DNA of 64,000 nt, from contig JADJPQ010000003.1 in NCBI GenBank assembly GCA_016713175.1, forward strand, positions 310,001 to 374,000, read 5' to 3'. Numbering within the stretch: position 1 is the stretch's first letter; the number at the start of each line of letters is the position of its first letter. The notes beneath the pieces are model-generated. The model was not told the DNA's origin, searched no databases, and saw only the letters and a program-made list of their open reading frames with translations. Positions 63,612-64,000 of this stretch are shown piece by piece. The position numbers were made by a program, and so were the translations under genes. Origin of the DNA: Planctomycetota bacterium. GTDB taxonomy: Bacteria > Planctomycetota > UBA1135 > UBA2386.

Positions 63612-64000
63612 GGTCTCGCTCCCGCCGCCGCCAGCGCGCGCGCCTGCTTGCGCCCGCGCCACAGATAGAACAGCGTCATCCCCCAGATCCCCATCGTGAA
63701 CGTGCCCATCAGCACCGAGCCGAGCTGCGGCATGCTGTGGGTCAGGAAGTTGGCGATCTGTTTGCTGCCGAACACCACCGGCATGAACGGCTCGACCTTC
63801 ACCGGCGCCTTCGGATCGAGGTTGTGCCCGAAATCCCACAGCATCCAGACGAACCGCCCGAACGCGACCAGCGAGATGTAGGCCGCGATCATCGACAGAT
63901 CGATCAGCGTGCGCACGTTGCCGAGCAGGGCCGCACGCCACGCCAGCAGCGCCATCGCCACCATGCCGAACGGCATCCAGTCGAGATCGCGCAGTTCCTC
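63608..64000 (-). CDS. Membrane protein, unknown (5'-truncated by window edge)
   Basis: At least 130 aa; the frame is open to the window end, where it reads ELRDLDWMPFGMVAMAL, so ATG 63976 need not be the start. Three membrane segments (FGMVAMALLAWRAALLG, LIDLSMIAAYISLVAFGRFV, VLMGTFTMGIWGMTLFYLW) are visible, with a periplasmic loop containing FMPVVFGSKQIANFLTHSMP. The stop overlaps the start of the ModA-like gene. Family not recognised. Confidence 0.72.
   Translation of the reverse strand, partial: EELRDLDWMPFGMVAMALLAWRAALLGNVRTLIDLSMIAAYISLVAFGRFVWMLWDFGHNLDPKAPVKVEPFMPVVFGSKQIANFLTHSMPQLGSVLMGTFTMGIWGMTLFYLWRGRKQARALAAAGARP

Overview
The window is high-GC bacterial DNA (roughly 70 % G+C by eye) with tightly packed genes, many 1- or 4-base start/stop overlaps and no rRNA or tRNA gene that I could see. 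The gene content points to the Planctomycetota. It has a DUF1549/DUF1553 gene paired with a Tat-exported DUF1501 gene, four ECF-type sigma factors, two membrane Ser/Thr kinases each beside a sigma factor (one fused to a formylglycine-generating-enzyme-like domain), a DUF1080 protein, many lipoproteins, and large membrane-anchored proteins built of carboxypeptidase-regulatory-like beta-sandwich repeats. Several secreted proteins end in a similar C-terminal domain; I associate this with deep-branching marine planctomycetes, which is an inference.

Layout. 1-8.1 kb: exonuclease III (cut by the window edge), an ABC ATPase, a sigma factor with an odd N-terminus, a secreted protein, a thioredoxin-fold/TPR-like protein, and an ABC-type permease that may partner the ATPase 5 kb away. 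8.1-12.2 kb: a large anchored protein translationally coupled to a DUF4411 PIN-toxin stub, then an unknown anchored protein. 12.2-20.2 kb: a minus-strand run of HEAT lipoprotein, lipoprotein, thioredoxin-like protein, DUF1549/1553, DUF1501 and Ada-AlkA repair protein. 20.3-29.6 kb: thioesterase, secreted subtilase, and a sigma factor / Ser-Thr kinase / beta-sandwich anchor operon. 29.6-35 kb: secreted unknowns (one frameshifted) and a HEAT-VWA protein.

35.03-47.01 kb looks like an accessory island. It is bounded by two direct copies of about 150 bp that correspond to the 3' end of the gene at 46867-48966. Inside are at least four worn relicts of IS91-type transposases, an IS66 transposase tail, a kelch protein, a markedly AT-richer gene (39625-41901), a lipoprotein gene broken into three frames, a DoxX-like membrane protein, and an alpha/beta-hydrolase gene cut off and fused in frame to transposase sequence.

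47-64 kb returns to ordinary content: a lipoprotein/outer-membrane barrel pair, a sigma/anti-sigma operon, a DUF1080 protein, an O6-methylguanine methyltransferase with a WD40 lipoprotein, a divergent sigma/kinase-FGE pair, a secreted protein with the shared C-terminal domain, a class-V aminotransferase, and a ModA-like binding lipoprotein coupled to a membrane protein cut by the window edge.

Functional picture: much of the DNA encodes envelope and secreted proteins plus the sigma/kinase switches that may control them, together with two alkylation-repair genes. All functional calls rest on motif recognition by eye; no database search was possible.
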